Assembly (NCBI RefSeq): GCF_002222655.1
Contig: NZ_CP022423.1
Span: forward strand, 1 to 64,000
DNA length: 64,000 bases
Source of the DNA: Vitreoscilla filiformis
Lineage (GTDB): Bacteria; Pseudomonadota; Gammaproteobacteria; Burkholderiales; Burkholderiaceae_C
Direction of reading: 5' to 3'
Both the position numbers and the translations under genes were made by a program. The notes under the pieces were generated by a model. The model did not search any database and had not been told where the DNA came from. It was given only the letters and a program-made list of their open reading frames with translations. Below, in pieces: positions 52,242 to 62,845 of the stretch (position 1 is the first letter of the stretch; each line of letters begins with the position of its first letter).

Positions 52242-52272
52242 GGCGTCAGTGTCGGTGAGGTGGGGGGCTGCA

Positions 52273-53226
52273 TCAACGCTGGCGTTTCATGGCGTACATG
52301 CGCTGGTCGGCGCTTTCCCAGGCGGCAATCAGGTCGTGCGAGGGGTGGCGCACAGCGTGGCCGATGCTGGCGCGGATGCCCTCCGCCGCCAAGGCCGTTT
52401 GGCAGCGGACTTGCAGGGATTCGCCAGTATCACGGTCACAGGTCGCACACAGGATGCCAAACTCATCGCCCCCCAGCCGGGCCACCACGTCGCCCGTGCG
52501 CACGGCTTGGCGCAGGGTTTCGGCGGTGCGTTGGATCAGCCGATCGCCAGCGGCATGGCCTTGGGTGTCGTTGATGCGCTTGAGGTCGTCCAGATCGAGG
52601 GTGATGACCACCGCCGGCACGCCGTAGCAGCGGCACCGTTCTTCCTCGGCCTGCATCAGTTGCTGCCAAGCGCGGCGGTTGTACAGGCCCGTCAGCCCAT
52701 CGGTGAGGGACTCAATGTGCAGGCGTTCGGCGCGGCGGGTCGCTTCGGTGGCGTGCAGTTCCAATTGCAGCACCGCACTCAGCAATTGGGCCAGCAGCTC
52801 CAGCAGCGGTTGCTCTTGTTGGAGCGCGGCGGGTTGCTCGTGGGGATCGATGGCACACAGCGTGCCGAACAAGGCGCCGTCGGCCAACCACAACGGCAAA
52901 CCGACGTAGGCTTGAATCGGCACCTGCTGGCCAATCGGCGCGCTGGCATACGCGGGCACCTGTGCCGCGCAGGGCGCGATGTGCGGCCCTTGGCCCGCCA
53001 CCATGCGCATGCAAAACGAGTCACTCCAGCGCAGCACCGTGCCGGGGCGCATGCCGTAGCCATGGTCTTCGCAGTGCAGCACGATCCAATCGTCGCCCTC
53101 GGTGCGGGTCAACATCCACAAATCAAACCCGAAGCGTTGGCGCAGAAACGCCAGCACCGCCCGGGTTGTGTCCTCGAAACGGCCAGCGGGCAGCGTACTG
53201 ACCAGCCGTGCAACGGGAACATCCAC
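52273..53226 (-). CDS. GAF-GGDEF diguanylate cyclase
   Basis: A 317-residue diguanylate cyclase. The N-terminal 150 residues form a GAF-type sensor (WSDSFCMRMVAGQGPHIAPCA, QAYVGLPLWLADGALFGTLCAID). The C-terminal half is GGDEF: DGLTGLYNRRAWQQLM, then VARLGGDEFGILC with an intact active site. It makes c-di-GMP from two GTP. GTG 53226 is preferred because AAGGAG ends 6 bases before it; GTG 53232 abuts AAGGAG. It lies next to a hybrid kinase and an HD-GYP protein, so c-di-GMP levels here may follow that relay. Confidence 0.9.
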   Translation of the reverse strand: MDVPVARLVSTLPAGRFEDTTRAVLAFLRQRFGFDLWMLTRTEGDDWIVLHCEDHGYGMRPGTVLRWSDSFCMRMVAGQGPHIAPCAAQVPAYASAPIGQQVPIQAYVGLPLWLADGALFGTLCAIDPHEQPAALQQEQPLLELLAQLLSAVLQLELHATEATRRAERLHIESLTDGLTGLYNRRAWQQLMQAEEERCRCYGVPAVVITLDLDDLKRINDTQGHAAGDRLIQRTAETLRQAVRTGDVVARLGGDEFGILCATCDRDTGESLQVRCQTALAAEGIRASIGHAVRHPSHDLIAAWESADQRMYAMKRQR

Positions 53227-53240
53227 ACCCACCTCCTTGC

Positions 53241-56200
53241 TCAGTCGGGCCTGGTGCTCCCGGTGGGGCTGGCCAGGCTGGCGCTGAGCATCTCACGGGC
53301 AGCGGCGAAGTCATAGCTTTGGATGGCCTGTGAGATGAGGGAGGCCCGTTCCCCCAAGATAGGGGTGAGCTGCGCTTGATGTTGGGCGAACAGGTCACAC
53401 GCGGCGGTGTCGTGGTCGTGCAGCAAGTCGAGCAAGGTGTGCAACAACACCTGGGCAGGGTCGGATTCGCGGGGAGGCTCGGCCAATGCTGCCACCGTCG
53501 GCACGGGGGTGGCGCGAGAGGCGGCGGTGTCCACAAACACCTGGCGCAAAGCACTCAAGCAGCGTTGCAAGCTGCGCCCCAGTTGCAGCGCGGCCAGCGT
53601 GGGCAGGCGCGTGGGATCGACCGCATCGGGCTGGCTGTGTTCGAGCGCCCGGGCGTGTTCGTACACCGTGGTGGCGCCGATGGTGGCCGCCGCCCCCGCC
53701 AGCGAGTGCCCGAGCTGGCGCAAGCGCTCGTAGGGCGGCAGCAGGTTCGGCTCTTGCAGTTGCTGCGGTGTTTGGCCGTAGTGCGTCAGGAACAGTTGCA
53801 GCGTGCGCAGCAACAGCGGCCATTGGCCTTGAACCCGTTTGAGGGCGGCGGCCACGTCCAGTTCGGACAGAGCGAGCAGGCGGGCGCGCACATCGTCTTG
53901 CGCGTCGATCGGGCGCGTCATGGCGGGCGGCAGCGGCACCGGTCGGGCGGCGGGTTTCCAGCGCGACAAGCACCGCCGCAGCGCATCGGGATCGACGGGT
54001 TTGGCGAGGTAGTCGTCCATCCCGGCTTCCAGGCAGCGGCGCCGGTCTTCCTCGAACGCATTGGCCGTCATGGCGATGATCGGCACCCGCCCCTGCGGCG
54101 CCGGCAGGGCGCGGATGGCGGCGGTGGCTTGCAGCCCGTCCATCACCGGCATTTGCATGTCCATCAAAATCAGATCGACCTCGCCGCGTGCGGCCAAGGT
54201 CACCGCGATTTGGCCGTTGTCCGCCGTGCTGACCCGCGCTCCGGCCTCGTTCAACAGGGTGCAGGCGACTTCTTGGTTGATCGGGTTGTCCTCGGCCAAC
54301 AGCACGCGCAGACCGCGCAGCGGTTGATCCGCCATATGGGCCGGAGTGGACGCGGTGGTTTCGGTGGCGGTGGCGGGTGTCGGGGTCAGGGTTTCTGGCG
54401 TGTGTGCCGGGGCAAACGGCAGTTCGAGCCAGAACGTGCTGCCTTGCCCAGGTTGGCTGGTCACGCCGATGCGTCCGCCCATCAAGCGTGCCAAGCGTTG
54501 GCTGATCGCCAAACCCAAACCCGTGCCGCCAAAGCGCCGGGTGGTGGAGGCGTCGGCCTGCTCGAAGGGCTGGAACAGGTGCGTCATCTGCGCTTCTTGG
54601 ATGCCGATGCCCGTGTCCTGCACCTCCAAGCGCAACCAGTGGCGAGCGGGTTCAGCGGGCGCATTGGGCGGGGCCGGCAAGGGGCGCACCCGCAGGCACA
54701 CCCGACCCTCTGGGGTGAATTTCACAGCGTTGGACAGCAAATTGAGGAGGATTTGCTCCAGCCGCAGCCGGTCGCCGTGCAGCAGCAAGGGGGTGTCGGT
54801 GGCCAGCTCGCTGTCCAGGCGCAGGGGTTTGGCTTGGGCGCGTTCGCGCACCATGTCCAACATGCGTTGCACGCTGGCATCAAGGCGGAAGTCGGCGGTT
54901 TCCAGGGTGAGTTTGCTGGCCTCAATCTTGGAAAAATCCAACACATCGTTGATCACCTGGGACAGGTGATGCCCCGCATCGATGATCTTGTGCAGTTGAT
55001 CCACCTGCCGGGCCGTGAGCGGATCGTGGTGCAACAGGTGGGCAAAACCGATGATGGCGTTCATCGGCGTGCGGATTTCGTGGCTCATGTTGGCCAAGAA
55101 CGCACTCTTGGCTTGGTTGGCCGCTTCGGCTTCGAGTTTGGCTTTTTCCAGCGCCAGTTCGATGCGCCGACGCACCAAGATGCGCCACAAGTCGGCACCG
55201 ATCAGGGCGATTTCGCGTTCGTCCGTGCTGTCATACGCCTGGGGTTTGTTGGCGGTGCAGATGACGAAACGCATCTGCCCTTCCTCGAAAATGGGCACGC
55301 ACAACGCCCGCTCGACGTTGGGCAGGCAGCACAGCGGCTCATCTTCCGAACCACAGCGCCAAATCCGGTTGGAGTGCAGCACCCGATCCCAGAGCGTGGG
55401 GGCTTGGAAGGGTTCAGGGGGCGGCGTTTCGGTGTCGGTGCAGTCAGGATGCTGGCACCAGATGGCCTGCGCAAAGCTGTGGCCGTCCTCGGCGATGACG
55501 TGCAAACAGGCGTTTTGACTCCCCGTCAACCGCACGATCAAGCGAATGCCCTCACGAAACAGCGCTTCTTCGTTCAGCGTGCTGGCGCATTGGCTCAAGG
55601 CCAGCATGGCGCGCAAACGCAGATCCTCGCGGCTGAGGCGGGCGTTGACGCGCTCCACCTCGGCGGTGCGCGTGGCCACCAGTTCCTCCAGGTGCTGGCG
55701 GTAGCGGTTGAGTTCTTGTTCGGAGCGCACGCGCTCGGAAATGTCCACCCCCGTGCCGACCAAAATCGCTTCGCCGTGGATGTCGATGCGCCGCGACACA
55801 AACAGGTAGGGAATGCGCTCACCTTGCCGGGTCACCAAGGTGGCTTGAACCTGGGAGCTGCCCTCGACAAACGATTGGGCGATGCGCTGGCGGATCAGCT
55901 CGCGGTCGGTGCCTTCGAAGAAATCCATGGCGGGGCGGCGGCGCAACTCGTCTTCGTCGTAGCCGGTCACCAAGCGCAATTGCTGGTTCCAGAGTTTCAA
56001 CAGCCCTTGGGTGTCGATGGCAAAAAACAGCCCCGCCACGGATTCGATGAGCTGTTCACGGAAGTGCTGTTCCTGATGCCGGGCTTGTTCGGCAGCAATG
56101 AAGTCCAGCGCAAAGCCGATGTCGCCGGCCAAGCGTGTCAGCAAGGCAATTTGTTCGGCATCGAAATACTCGGGCGTGGTGGAGTACACCACCAAGCAGT

Positions 56201-59200
56201 GCTGGCACTGCCCGGCCACCTCGATGGGCAGGGCGGCCAGCGAGCGCAAGCCGAGCGCCAGCGTGCCTTCACGCCAGGGGGTGGCCAAGCCACTTTGCTC
56301 GATGTCGGCCACGACCCCAATTTGTCCCGAGTTCATGGCCCGGTTCACTGGCCCGGTGTAGGCCGGGTTGAAGGGCACGCGCAGGGTTTCGATGTAACCC
56401 TCAGAGTGGCCTGCATGGGCCAGGGGGACAATGTGGCGTTGCCCGTTGGCATCCGGCGCGCTCAACCCGCCGACCCAAGCCAGGCGGAACCCGCCCGTGC
56501 GCACCGTGATGCGGCAAATCTCGGTGAACAGCGCCATGGCTTCGCGGGTGCGCACGATGGCTTCATTGACTTCCCCCAGCACCGCATATGCCTGGTTGAG
56601 ACGCTGGATGCGTGCTTCGTGGTGCTTGCTTTCAGTGATGTCGCGCCAGACCGCTGCCAACAGCATGCGATCCGCATAAGTCACGGTTCGCAAGGTCAGC
56701 AGGACGTGCTGGAGGCTGCCATCGGCGCGGCGGTGGCTGGTTTCGGTGCGCACCTTTTCACCGGCCAGCACCCGCTGGGCGATCGCTTGGATGGTTTCGG
56801 TGTCCCAGGCGCCTTGGTAGTCTTTGGGACGCAGCCGGGCAAAGGCTTCGCGGCTGTAGCCCAGGCCTTCGCAGGCTGAGTCGTTGAAGTGAACGATGTC
56901 CAGGGTTTGCATGTCATGCAAGACGATGGCATCGGTGGTTTGGCCAAACATGGTGTCGATGAGGCGCTCGCGCTCGGCCACAGCGCGTTCACCGACCTTG
57001 ATCAAGGTGATGTCGCGTCCCACCCCCAGCACCCCGATGAGCTGCTGATGCTCGTCCAGCAAAGGCGTGTGGATGATCTCGTACAGCCCACGCTGGTCGC
57101 TGGTGGCGGAGGTCAGCCACAGTTCGGTGGTGCATTGCGCCAGGGTTTGGCACACCTCGGCATGGCCTTGGTGCAGGGCTGGATAGGCTTCAGCCGGAAA
57201 CAGGGCCGAACTGGCCTGTCCGGTGAGGGCCCCGACGCTGCGGCCCAGCAGTTGCGCCAAGGCAGGGTTGCAGGCGGTGATGCGCTCATCAAGGTCACTC
57301 AGCCACAGCAAATCCGGGACGGCGTCCAGCACGTTGCGGGTGCGGCGCTGGCTGTCGTGCAGCCGCTGAAGCGTTTTCAAATGGCACAACACCACCGACG
57401 CCAACTGCGCAGCGAACGCCAAATGCTCCAGCTCTTCTTCGGTGGGTTGGGCGGGCGTGCGCCGGTAGATGGCAAAACTGCCGAGTGCTTCGCCCTGCGG
57501 CCCCGGAATTGGCTCCGACCAGCACGAAGTCAACTGACAGCGGGCCGTGATCTCCCGGGCAATTTGCCAGTGGGCATCGGTGCTCAGATCCGACGTGATC
57601 ACCCGCGTGTTGTGCATGATGGCCGGGCCGCACGAGCCCAGGTCAGCCAGCAAAGGCAAACGGCGCACATAGTGAGCGTAGTCTGACGGCAAGCTGGGCG
57701 CACAAGCCAGCTCCATGTGCTGGCCATCTTCGCTGCGCAGCATGATGCTGCACAAGCTGTCGGGGAACAGGGCCTCGTGATCCAACACCAGTTGATGCAA
57801 CAACTCGTCGCGCCGGTGGCCGCGCATGAGGTTTTCCAGCAGGGCCAGGCGCTGCCGGTCGCGTTGCTGGCGGCGCTGTTGGGCGCTGATGTCCACGATG
57901 ACCACCACGCGGCAGTCCCGCCCGTCGTAGCTGACATCGTGTGAACGCGCCACGATGTGGATCACGTGGCCATCACAATGCAAGTGGCGCCACTGGCCGG
58001 TATTCGTCAGGCCCTTGAGCTGGGGAATCAGAGCGATGATGGCAGCGCGTTCTTCGGGGACGAACAAGTCCGGCAACCGCATGCGTTGCACCGCTTCGCG
58101 GGCGTGGCCGTACAGCTCGCAGAACGCTTCGTTGACCGTGACCATCGCCAGACTGTCGCGCTCGTAAATCAGCATCGGCGCTGGGCTGTGGGCGAACAGA
58201 TGGCGGTAGTGGCGCTCGGCCTCGCGCAGTGCGGTGATGTCCCGCCCAATGCCCAGCACACCGAGCAGCCGGCCCTGGGCGTCACGCACGGGGGTTTTGA
58301 TGGTTTGCGTCAGTTCTTGGTGGCCGTCGCTGGCAAACGTCAGTGCTTCTTCGTTGACACTGGGGCGGCCCAGGGCGATCGCCCGGCGATCGTTGGCGCG
58401 GAAAAAAGCCGCCAATTCAGGGCTGACAAACGCCTCGTCGGTGCGGCCAATGATGTCGCAGTGTGGGGCGCCCAGCAGTTGCTCGAAGCGCGGGTTGCAG
58501 TCCACGAACACGCCGTCCGGATCTTTGAGCCACAGCAGATCGGGCACCGCGTTGAAGATGGCGCGTTGCAAGGCGCGATCTTTTTGCAAAGCGTTGTCCA
58601 TGAGGCTCAGGGCCATGGTGCGCGTCAAGTCGTGCTCGCACACCAGGCCGACGGGGGCTTGCGTTGCAGCGTCCAGCACCACGAGGTGGCGCGTGCGTTG
58701 CGCCAGCATCTGTTCCGCCGCTTCGTTGAGCGTGGTGCGGGTGGTGACTTCGTACACCGGGGTGCTCATCACCTCGGCCAAACCCAACTCGCTGGCGTGA
58801 GACTGCGCGGCGAACAACCGGCGCAAATCTCGCGTGGTCAGCACCCCCACCGGGCGACCTTGTGCATCGACCACCACCAGCGGCCTTTCCGGATGAGGCG
58901 CCAAGCACTCCACCGCATCGCACACCCGGGCCTCTTGGGGCAAAGTGCTGACCGGCGCCATCACCTCCGCGACCGTGTGGCGCCCCGCCAAAATGCCCAG
59001 ATTCATCTGAACCCGCAAATCCCCCTCACTGGCCACGGCAACGACATGCGCTTGTGCATCGACGAGCAGCAAATGGGTGGCGTTGTGATCCAAGCAGTGC
59101 CGGTAGGCGGTTTCACAGTCGCAGGTGTCCGGCACAGTGAAGGCGGGGCCCATGACCGCTCCAACAGGCGTTTCGGGCGGCTGTCCCTGGTGCAGAGCGG

Positions 59201-59402
59201 ATTGCACGCGCCCTTCCGTGAGCACCCCCAGCGCCCGGCCCTCGGCATCCAGCACTGGCAGGCACGACAGGCGCCGCGACGCCAGCAGCAGCGCCGCTTC
59301 GATCAGTGGCCGTTCGGGTGGGCACGACACCACAGGCTGCGACGCGATGTCACGTAACGAACGCTGCAAAGGGAGAGGGGCATCCTGGTGAGCGGGCTGC
59401 AT
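53241..59402 (-). CDS. Very large hybrid histidine kinase (CBS-PAS-GAF-HisKA-REC-Hpt)
   Basis: A protein of about 2053 residues with a long sensor part: two CBS pairs (about 15-265), PAS (280-395), PAS (400-520), GAF (545-705), PAS (710-830), PAS (840-960), GAF (985-1140), PAS (1150-1275), a coil and a further GAF (1300-1445). Then come the kinase core with [21 protein letters not shown] (phospho-His) near 1480, the ATPase with DTGIGIQ and [10 protein letters not shown], a receiver with [15 protein letters not shown] near 1785, and an Hpt with [14 protein letters not shown] near 1915. No membrane segment is evident, so it is probably cytoplasmic. ATG 59402 is chosen over GTG 59414. The HD-GYP response regulator gene is immediately upstream. 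Confidence 0.93.
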   Translation of the reverse strand: MQPAHQDAPLPLQRSLRDIASQPVVSCPPERPLIEAALLLASRRLSCLPVLDAEGRALGVLTEGRVQSALHQGQPPETPVGAVMGPAFTVPDTCDCETAYRHCLDHNATHLLLVDAQAHVVAVASEGDLRVQMNLGILAGRHTVAEVMAPVSTLPQEARVCDAVECLAPHPERPLVVVDAQGRPVGVLTTRDLRRLFAAQSHASELGLAEVMSTPVYEVTTRTTLNEAAEQMLAQRTRHLVVLDAATQAPVGLVCEHDLTRTMALSLMDNALQKDRALQRAIFNAVPDLLWLKDPDGVFVDCNPRFEQLLGAPHCDIIGRTDEAFVSPELAAFFRANDRRAIALGRPSVNEEALTFASDGHQELTQTIKTPVRDAQGRLLGVLGIGRDITALREAERHYRHLFAHSPAPMLIYERDSLAMVTVNEAFCELYGHAREAVQRMRLPDLFVPEERAAIIALIPQLKGLTNTGQWRHLHCDGHVIHIVARSHDVSYDGRDCRVVVIVDISAQQRRQQRDRQRLALLENLMRGHRRDELLHQLVLDHEALFPDSLCSIMLRSEDGQHMELACAPSLPSDYAHYVRRLPLLADLGSCGPAIMHNTRVITSDLSTDAHWQIAREITARCQLTSCWSEPIPGPQGEALGSFAIYRRTPAQPTEEELEHLAFAAQLASVVLCHLKTLQRLHDSQRRTRNVLDAVPDLLWLSDLDERITACNPALAQLLGRSVGALTGQASSALFPAEAYPALHQGHAEVCQTLAQCTTELWLTSATSDQRGLYEIIHTPLLDEHQQLIGVLGVGRDITLIKVGERAVAERERLIDTMFGQTTDAIVLHDMQTLDIVHFNDSACEGLGYSREAFARLRPKDYQGAWDTETIQAIAQRVLAGEKVRTETSHRRADGSLQHVLLTLRTVTYADRMLLAAVWRDITESKHHEARIQRLNQAYAVLGEVNEAIVRTREAMALFTEICRITVRTGGFRLAWVGGLSAPDANGQRHIVPLAHAGHSEGYIETLRVPFNPAYTGPVNRAMNSGQIGVVADIEQSGLATPWREGTLALGLRSLAALPIEVAGQCQHCLVVYSTTPEYFDAEQIALLTRLAGDIGFALDFIAAEQARHQEQHFREQLIESVAGLFFAIDTQGLLKLWNQQLRLVTGYDEDELRRRPAMDFFEGTDRELIRQRIAQSFVEGSSQVQATLVTRQGERIPYLFVSRRIDIHGEAILVGTGVDISERVRSEQELNRYRQHLEELVATRTAEVERVNARLSREDLRLRAMLALSQCASTLNEEALFREGIRLIVRLTGSQNACLHVIAEDGHSFAQAIWCQHPDCTDTETPPPEPFQAPTLWDRVLHSNRIWRCGSEDEPLCCLPNVERALCVPIFEEGQMRFVICTANKPQAYDSTDEREIALIGADLWRILVRRRIELALEKAKLEAEAANQAKSAFLANMSHEIRTPMNAIIGFAHLLHHDPLTARQVDQLHKIIDAGHHLSQVINDVLDFSKIEASKLTLETADFRLDASVQRMLDMVRERAQAKPLRLDSELATDTPLLLHGDRLRLEQILLNLLSNAVKFTPEGRVCLRVRPLPAPPNAPAEPARHWLRLEVQDTGIGIQEAQMTHLFQPFEQADASTTRRFGGTGLGLAISQRLARLMGGRIGVTSQPGQGSTFWLELPFAPAHTPETLTPTPATATETTASTPAHMADQPLRGLRVLLAEDNPINQEVACTLLNEAGARVSTADNGQIAVTLAARGEVDLILMDMQMPVMDGLQATAAIRALPAPQGRVPIIAMTANAFEEDRRRCLEAGMDDYLAKPVDPDALRRCLSRWKPAARPVPLPPAMTRPIDAQDDVRARLLALSELDVAAALKRVQGQWPLLLRTLQLFLTHYGQTPQQLQEPNLLPPYERLRQLGHSLAGAAATIGATTVYEHARALEHSQPDAVDPTRLPTLAALQLGRSLQRCLSALRQVFVDTAASRATPVPTVAALAEPPRESDPAQVLLHTLLDLLHDHDTAACDLFAQHQAQLTPILGERASLISQAIQSYDFAAAREMLSASLASPTGSTRPD

Positions 59403-59423
59403 GGGAGGTCTCACACGGTCAGG

Positions 59424-60551
59424 TCAGTCGGCCAAGTGGGCGCGGATGGCGGTGAAGCGGTCTTGCATGGCATCGAAGGCCGCCACCACGATGGGATCAA
59501 AGCGCTGGCCCGCCTGGGCGCGGACGTAGGCTTGAGCCTCCTCCACCGGCCACGCCGGGCGATGCGGTTTGCGGTGGGTGAGGGCATCGAACACATCGGC
59601 CACTGCCACGATGCGCGCTGGCAGGGGGATGTCGCGTTCTGCCAAGCCATCGGGGTAGCCGGAGCCGTCCCAGCATTCGTGGTGGTGGGTGGCGATCAGG
59701 CGGGCCACTTCCAAGTAGCGCACACCGTCCGGCAGGGGATGGTGGGCGGATGGGCGGTCACCATGCAGGGCCAGCGCTCGGTGGATGGCGTGGCGGAGGG
59801 CATCGCCGCCGATGCGGGTGTGGGTTTTCATCACCTCAAACTCTTCGGCCGTGAGGGGGGCTGGCTTGAGCAGAATGTGGTCGGGAATGCCGATCTTGCC
59901 GATGTCGTGCAATGGTGCGGCCTTGACCAGCATCGACAGCGCCGGCTCACGCAGTTGGACGCCGTACACCGGGTGCGTTCGCAACCAGCTCGCCATGGCT
60001 TCGACATAGCGTTGGGTGCGCAAGGTGTGGGGGCTGTTTTCGTCACCGCCCCGGGTTTCGATGAGTTCGGTGAGGGCGCACAGCGTGACGTCTTGTCCGA
60101 GCTGATGATCGTGCAGTCGCTGCGCCAGGGTGCGTTCGAGCCAGGCGTTGTGTTGTTGCAGCCGCTGCTGGGCTTCGTGCAGATCGAGGTGCGTGCGCAC
60201 CCGGGCCAGCACCACCGCCGGTTTGATCGGCTTGACGATGTAGTCCACCGCCCCCAGGGCCAGGCCCAGTTCTTCGTCCACCTCGTCGCCCAATGCGCTG
60301 ACCAAAATCACTGGGATGTCGGCGGTGACGGGGTTTTGCTTCAACCTCACCAAGAGCGTCAGGCCATCCATTTCGGGCATCACCACATCGAGCAGGATCA
60401 AGTCGGGACGCTCCTGCTCTAGCAAGGCCAGCGCCAACGCGCCAGAGCGCGCCCCCAGGACACGGTGGTGTGGCTTGAGCAAGTTGGCCAGCAAGGCCAG
60501 ATTCAGGGGCTCATCGTCAATAACCAGCAGGGTGGCGGTGATGCGGGGCAT
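59424..60551 (-). CDS. HD-GYP response regulator (c-di-GMP phosphodiesterase type)
   Basis: A 375-residue response regulator. The receiver (1-120) has LLVIDDEPLNLALLANLL and LILLDVVMPEMDG with the phospho-Asp near 54. A coiled linker follows, then HD-GYP: AAPLHDIGKIGIPDHIL near 210 and HHHECWDGSGYPDGLAERDIPL near 288, with the catalytic histidines and aspartate present. It likely degrades c-di-GMP on phosphorylation by the hybrid kinase. It is the first gene of the cluster kinase-GGDEF. Confidence 0.92.
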   Translation of the reverse strand: MPRITATLLVIDDEPLNLALLANLLKPHHRVLGARSGALALALLEQERPDLILLDVVMPEMDGLTLLVRLKQNPVTADIPVILVSALGDEVDEELGLALGAVDYIVKPIKPAVVLARVRTHLDLHEAQQRLQQHNAWLERTLAQRLHDHQLGQDVTLCALTELIETRGGDENSPHTLRTQRYVEAMASWLRTHPVYGVQLREPALSMLVKAAPLHDIGKIGIPDHILLKPAPLTAEEFEVMKTHTRIGGDALRHAIHRALALHGDRPSAHHPLPDGVRYLEVARLIATHHHECWDGSGYPDGLAERDIPLPARIVAVADVFDALTHRKPHRPAWPVEEAQAYVRAQAGQRFDPIVVAAFDAMQDRFTAIRAHLAD

Positions 60552-60646
60552 GTCGTCGGGCGAGCGGGGGAGGGACGGCGCGGGCCTTCATCCTAGAGGT
60601 GGGGCGGATGGGGGTTGTGGCATAAGCGTGTCCTGGGGGCAGACAT

Positions 60647-61306
60647 TCAGGCCGCGCTGCCGACGCGGTCCGACGATTCGTCCCGCGCCCACGTGTCCAG
60701 GTGGCTGACATCGGCCCAGCCCGTCACCCGCAAGCCGCTGTCGGTGTGCAGCAGCCGATTGATGCCGGTGTTGGGCAATTCCCACGTGCGGGCCGCGTTG
60801 AGGGCCATGCGATTGGCGGCGCGGTAAAAGCAGTCGAGCACACCACCATGGGCCACCACCACCACGGTCTGCCCTGGATGCTGTTGCGCCAGGCGGGTCA
60901 AGGTGCCCACGCAGCGCTGGAAGAATGCTTCCAGTGTTTCGCCCCCTGGAGGACCAAAGGCGGGATCACGCGCCCGCCAAAACACCGCCAATTCGGGCCA
61001 CTGGCGTTCGACCTCCGCATAGGTGTGCCCTTGCCACTGGCCGAAGTGGCGTTCGCGCAAACCCGGGTCGGTGTGAACTGGCAGGCCGATGCGTTCTCCC
61101 AGGGCTTGGGCCGTGGCGTGGGCGCGGCACAGATCGCTGCTGTAAATCACGTCTGGGGTTTCGTCGGCCAAGGTAACGGCGGCCAGGCGGGCCTGCTGGT
61201 GGCCGCGCTCGTTCAATGGAACGTCCAATTGGCCTTGCAGCCGGGTGTCCACATTCCAGGCGGTTTCACCGTGGCGCACGGCGATGAGGCGGGTGGCTGC
61301 CAGCAT
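60647..61306 (-). CDS. Histidine phosphatase family protein (GpmB/CobC-like)
   Basis: A 219-residue phosphatase of the RHG family: LIAVRHGETAWNVDTRLQGQLDVPLNERG near residue 5 with the catalytic His, LRERHFGQWQGHTYAEVER, and VVVVAHGGVLDCFYR with the second His. The exact substrate is unknown; sugar phosphates are plausible. The C-terminal 15 residues are charged. ATG 61306 is used. It lies 4 bases after the DUF1840 gene. Confidence 0.9.
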   Translation of the reverse strand: MLAATRLIAVRHGETAWNVDTRLQGQLDVPLNERGHQQARLAAVTLADETPDVIYSSDLCRAHATAQALGERIGLPVHTDPGLRERHFGQWQGHTYAEVERQWPELAVFWRARDPAFGPPGGETLEAFFQRCVGTLTRLAQQHPGQTVVVVAHGGVLDCFYRAANRMALNAARTWELPNTGINRLLHTDSGLRVTGWADVSHLDTWARDESSDRVGSAA

Positions 61307-61310
61307 GACG

Positions 61311-61628
61311 TCACACCCCCCACACAATCGGTTCATCTTCTGCATGGCAGCGCCGCATCATCTCGATCAGCGGCCAGACGCGCTGGCGCAGCGCCACCGC
61401 AGGTGGACGGGTCACGGGGTCATCATCCCCAGCCGCGCCAGGGGCGGTGCGCGAGGCTTCGTCGTGTTCCACCGCTGCGCTCAGGGTGGCGATGGCGGCG
61501 GGCATGTCCCGGGGTTCAAAAATGCCTTGGGGGCTGGGTTCGCGGCCAAGCAAGCCCAAAATTTTGTCGCCTGCCGGGCCGAGCATGATGACGTCGCCCG
61601 AGGCTTTGCTTTTGAATTTGTAGAGCAT
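61311..61628 (-). CDS. DUF1840 family protein
   Basis: A 105-residue DUF1840 protein, a family mostly of betaproteobacteria: MLYKFKSKASGDVIMLGPAGDKILGLLGREPSPQGI at the N-terminus, then DMPAAIATLSAAV, and VWPLIEMMRRCHAEDEPIVWGV at the end. The role is unknown. It is co-directional with the phosphatase gene. Confidence 0.9.
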   Translation of the reverse strand: MLYKFKSKASGDVIMLGPAGDKILGLLGREPSPQGIFEPRDMPAAIATLSAAVEHDEASRTAPGAAGDDDPVTRPPAVALRQRVWPLIEMMRRCHAEDEPIVWGV

Positions 61629-61737
61629 GTCCGCTTCTTGGTGAGGATTCGAGTGGGAGTGCGCATTGTCGGATGGCGTATGGCGCAGCTTGCTGTTGTG
61701 GGGCGTTTCCTCATGGCCCCCTTCCTACAATGGCAGC

Positions 61738-62802
61738 ATGAGTTCTCCTGCCGCCCCCGCCTTGCCCTACACCCGCGCCGCCGCCCTGCCGGCGCTGCTT
61801 GCCCAGCGTGTTGTCGTCATTGACGGCGCCATGGGCACCATGATCCAGCGTTACCAGCTCAGCGAAGCGGATTTCCGCAACGCTGCACTGGCCGATCACC
61901 CCACCGACCTCAAGGGGAACAACGATCTGCTGGTGCTCACCCGCCCGGACGTGATCGCCGAGATCCACGCCCAGTACCTGGCCGCCGGGGCGGACATCAT
62001 CGAAACCAACACCTTCGGGGCGACCGCCATTGCCCAGGATGACTATCGCCTCGGCCACCTCGCCCGTGACATGAACCTGGCCGCCGCCCGTCTGGCCCGG
62101 GCCGCTTGCGACCGCTACAGCACCCCCGACCATCCTCGTTTCGCCGCCGGTGCCATCGGCCCGACGCCACGCACCGCCAGCATCAGCCCCGACGTGAACG
62201 ACCCAGGCGCCCGCAACGTCACGTTCGCTGAATTGCGCGATGCCTACAAGGCGCAAGCGTCGGCCTTGCTTGAAGGGGGTGTCGATTTGTTTTTGGTTGA
62301 AACCATTTTTGACACCTTGAATGCCAAGGCCGCCATTTTTGCCCTGGACGAATTGATGGCAGAAACCGGGGAACGCCTGCCCGTGATCATCTCGGGCACG
62401 GTGACGGATGCGTCGGGACGCATCCTGTCCGGGCAGACCGTGGGGGCGTTCTGGAATTCGGTGCGCCATGCGCGCCCGCTGGCTGTGGGATTGAATTGCG
62501 CCCTGGGTGCCGCGACGATGCGACCCTACATTGAGGAACTCAGCCGCATCGCTGGGGACACCTTCATCAGTTGTTATCCCAACGCGGGCCTGCCCAACCC
62601 CATGAGTGACACCGGTTTTGACGAAACGCCCGACATCACCAGCGGCCTGGTGGAGGAGTTCGTGCGTGCGGGGTTTGTCAACATCGTGGGGGGCTGCTGT
62701 GGCACGACACCGGCCCACATTGAGGCCATCGCCCAGCGTGTAGGTCGTTACCAACCACGGTGCCTGCACGATCGACCTTTGAGCCGGCTTCTGGCAGGCT
62801 GA
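61738..62802 (+). CDS. metH: Methionine synthase N-terminal half (homocysteine S-methyltransferase domain)
   Basis: A 354-residue protein covering only the homocysteine-binding barrel of cobalamin-dependent methionine synthase: [67 protein letters not shown] and the zinc-binding pair [14 protein letters not shown] near residue 325, with the third cysteine in LNCALGA. The folate and cobalamin domains must come from a separate protein (split MetH, known in Burkholderiales); no such gene follows here. TACAAT lies 6 bases before the ATG, so a leaderless mRNA is conceivable. No cobalamin or SAM riboswitch is evident. Confidence 0.93.
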   Translation: MSSPAAPALPYTRAAALPALLAQRVVVIDGAMGTMIQRYQLSEADFRNAALADHPTDLKGNNDLLVLTRPDVIAEIHAQYLAAGADIIETNTFGATAIAQDDYRLGHLARDMNLAAARLARAACDRYSTPDHPRFAAGAIGPTPRTASISPDVNDPGARNVTFAELRDAYKAQASALLEGGVDLFLVETIFDTLNAKAAIFALDELMAETGERLPVIISGTVTDASGRILSGQTVGAFWNSVRHARPLAVGLNCALGAATMRPYIEELSRIAGDTFISCYPNAGLPNPMSDTGFDETPDITSGLVEEFVRAGFVNIVGGCCGTTPAHIEAIAQRVGRYQPRCLHDRPLSRLLAG

Positions 62803-62845
62803 GCCCATCACCCGGACGCTTGTTGATCGAGGAGAACCCACACCA

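Noticed and set aside
53376..56879. Plus-strand open frame of 1167 codons opposite the hybrid kinase
   Set aside because: It is the antisense shadow of a GC-rich coding sequence. The kinase on the other strand has clear domains along the whole length.
61629..61737. Cobalamin or SAM riboswitch upstream of the metH half
   Set aside because: No B12-box-like or SAM motif and no paired expression platform could be found in the 109 bases available.
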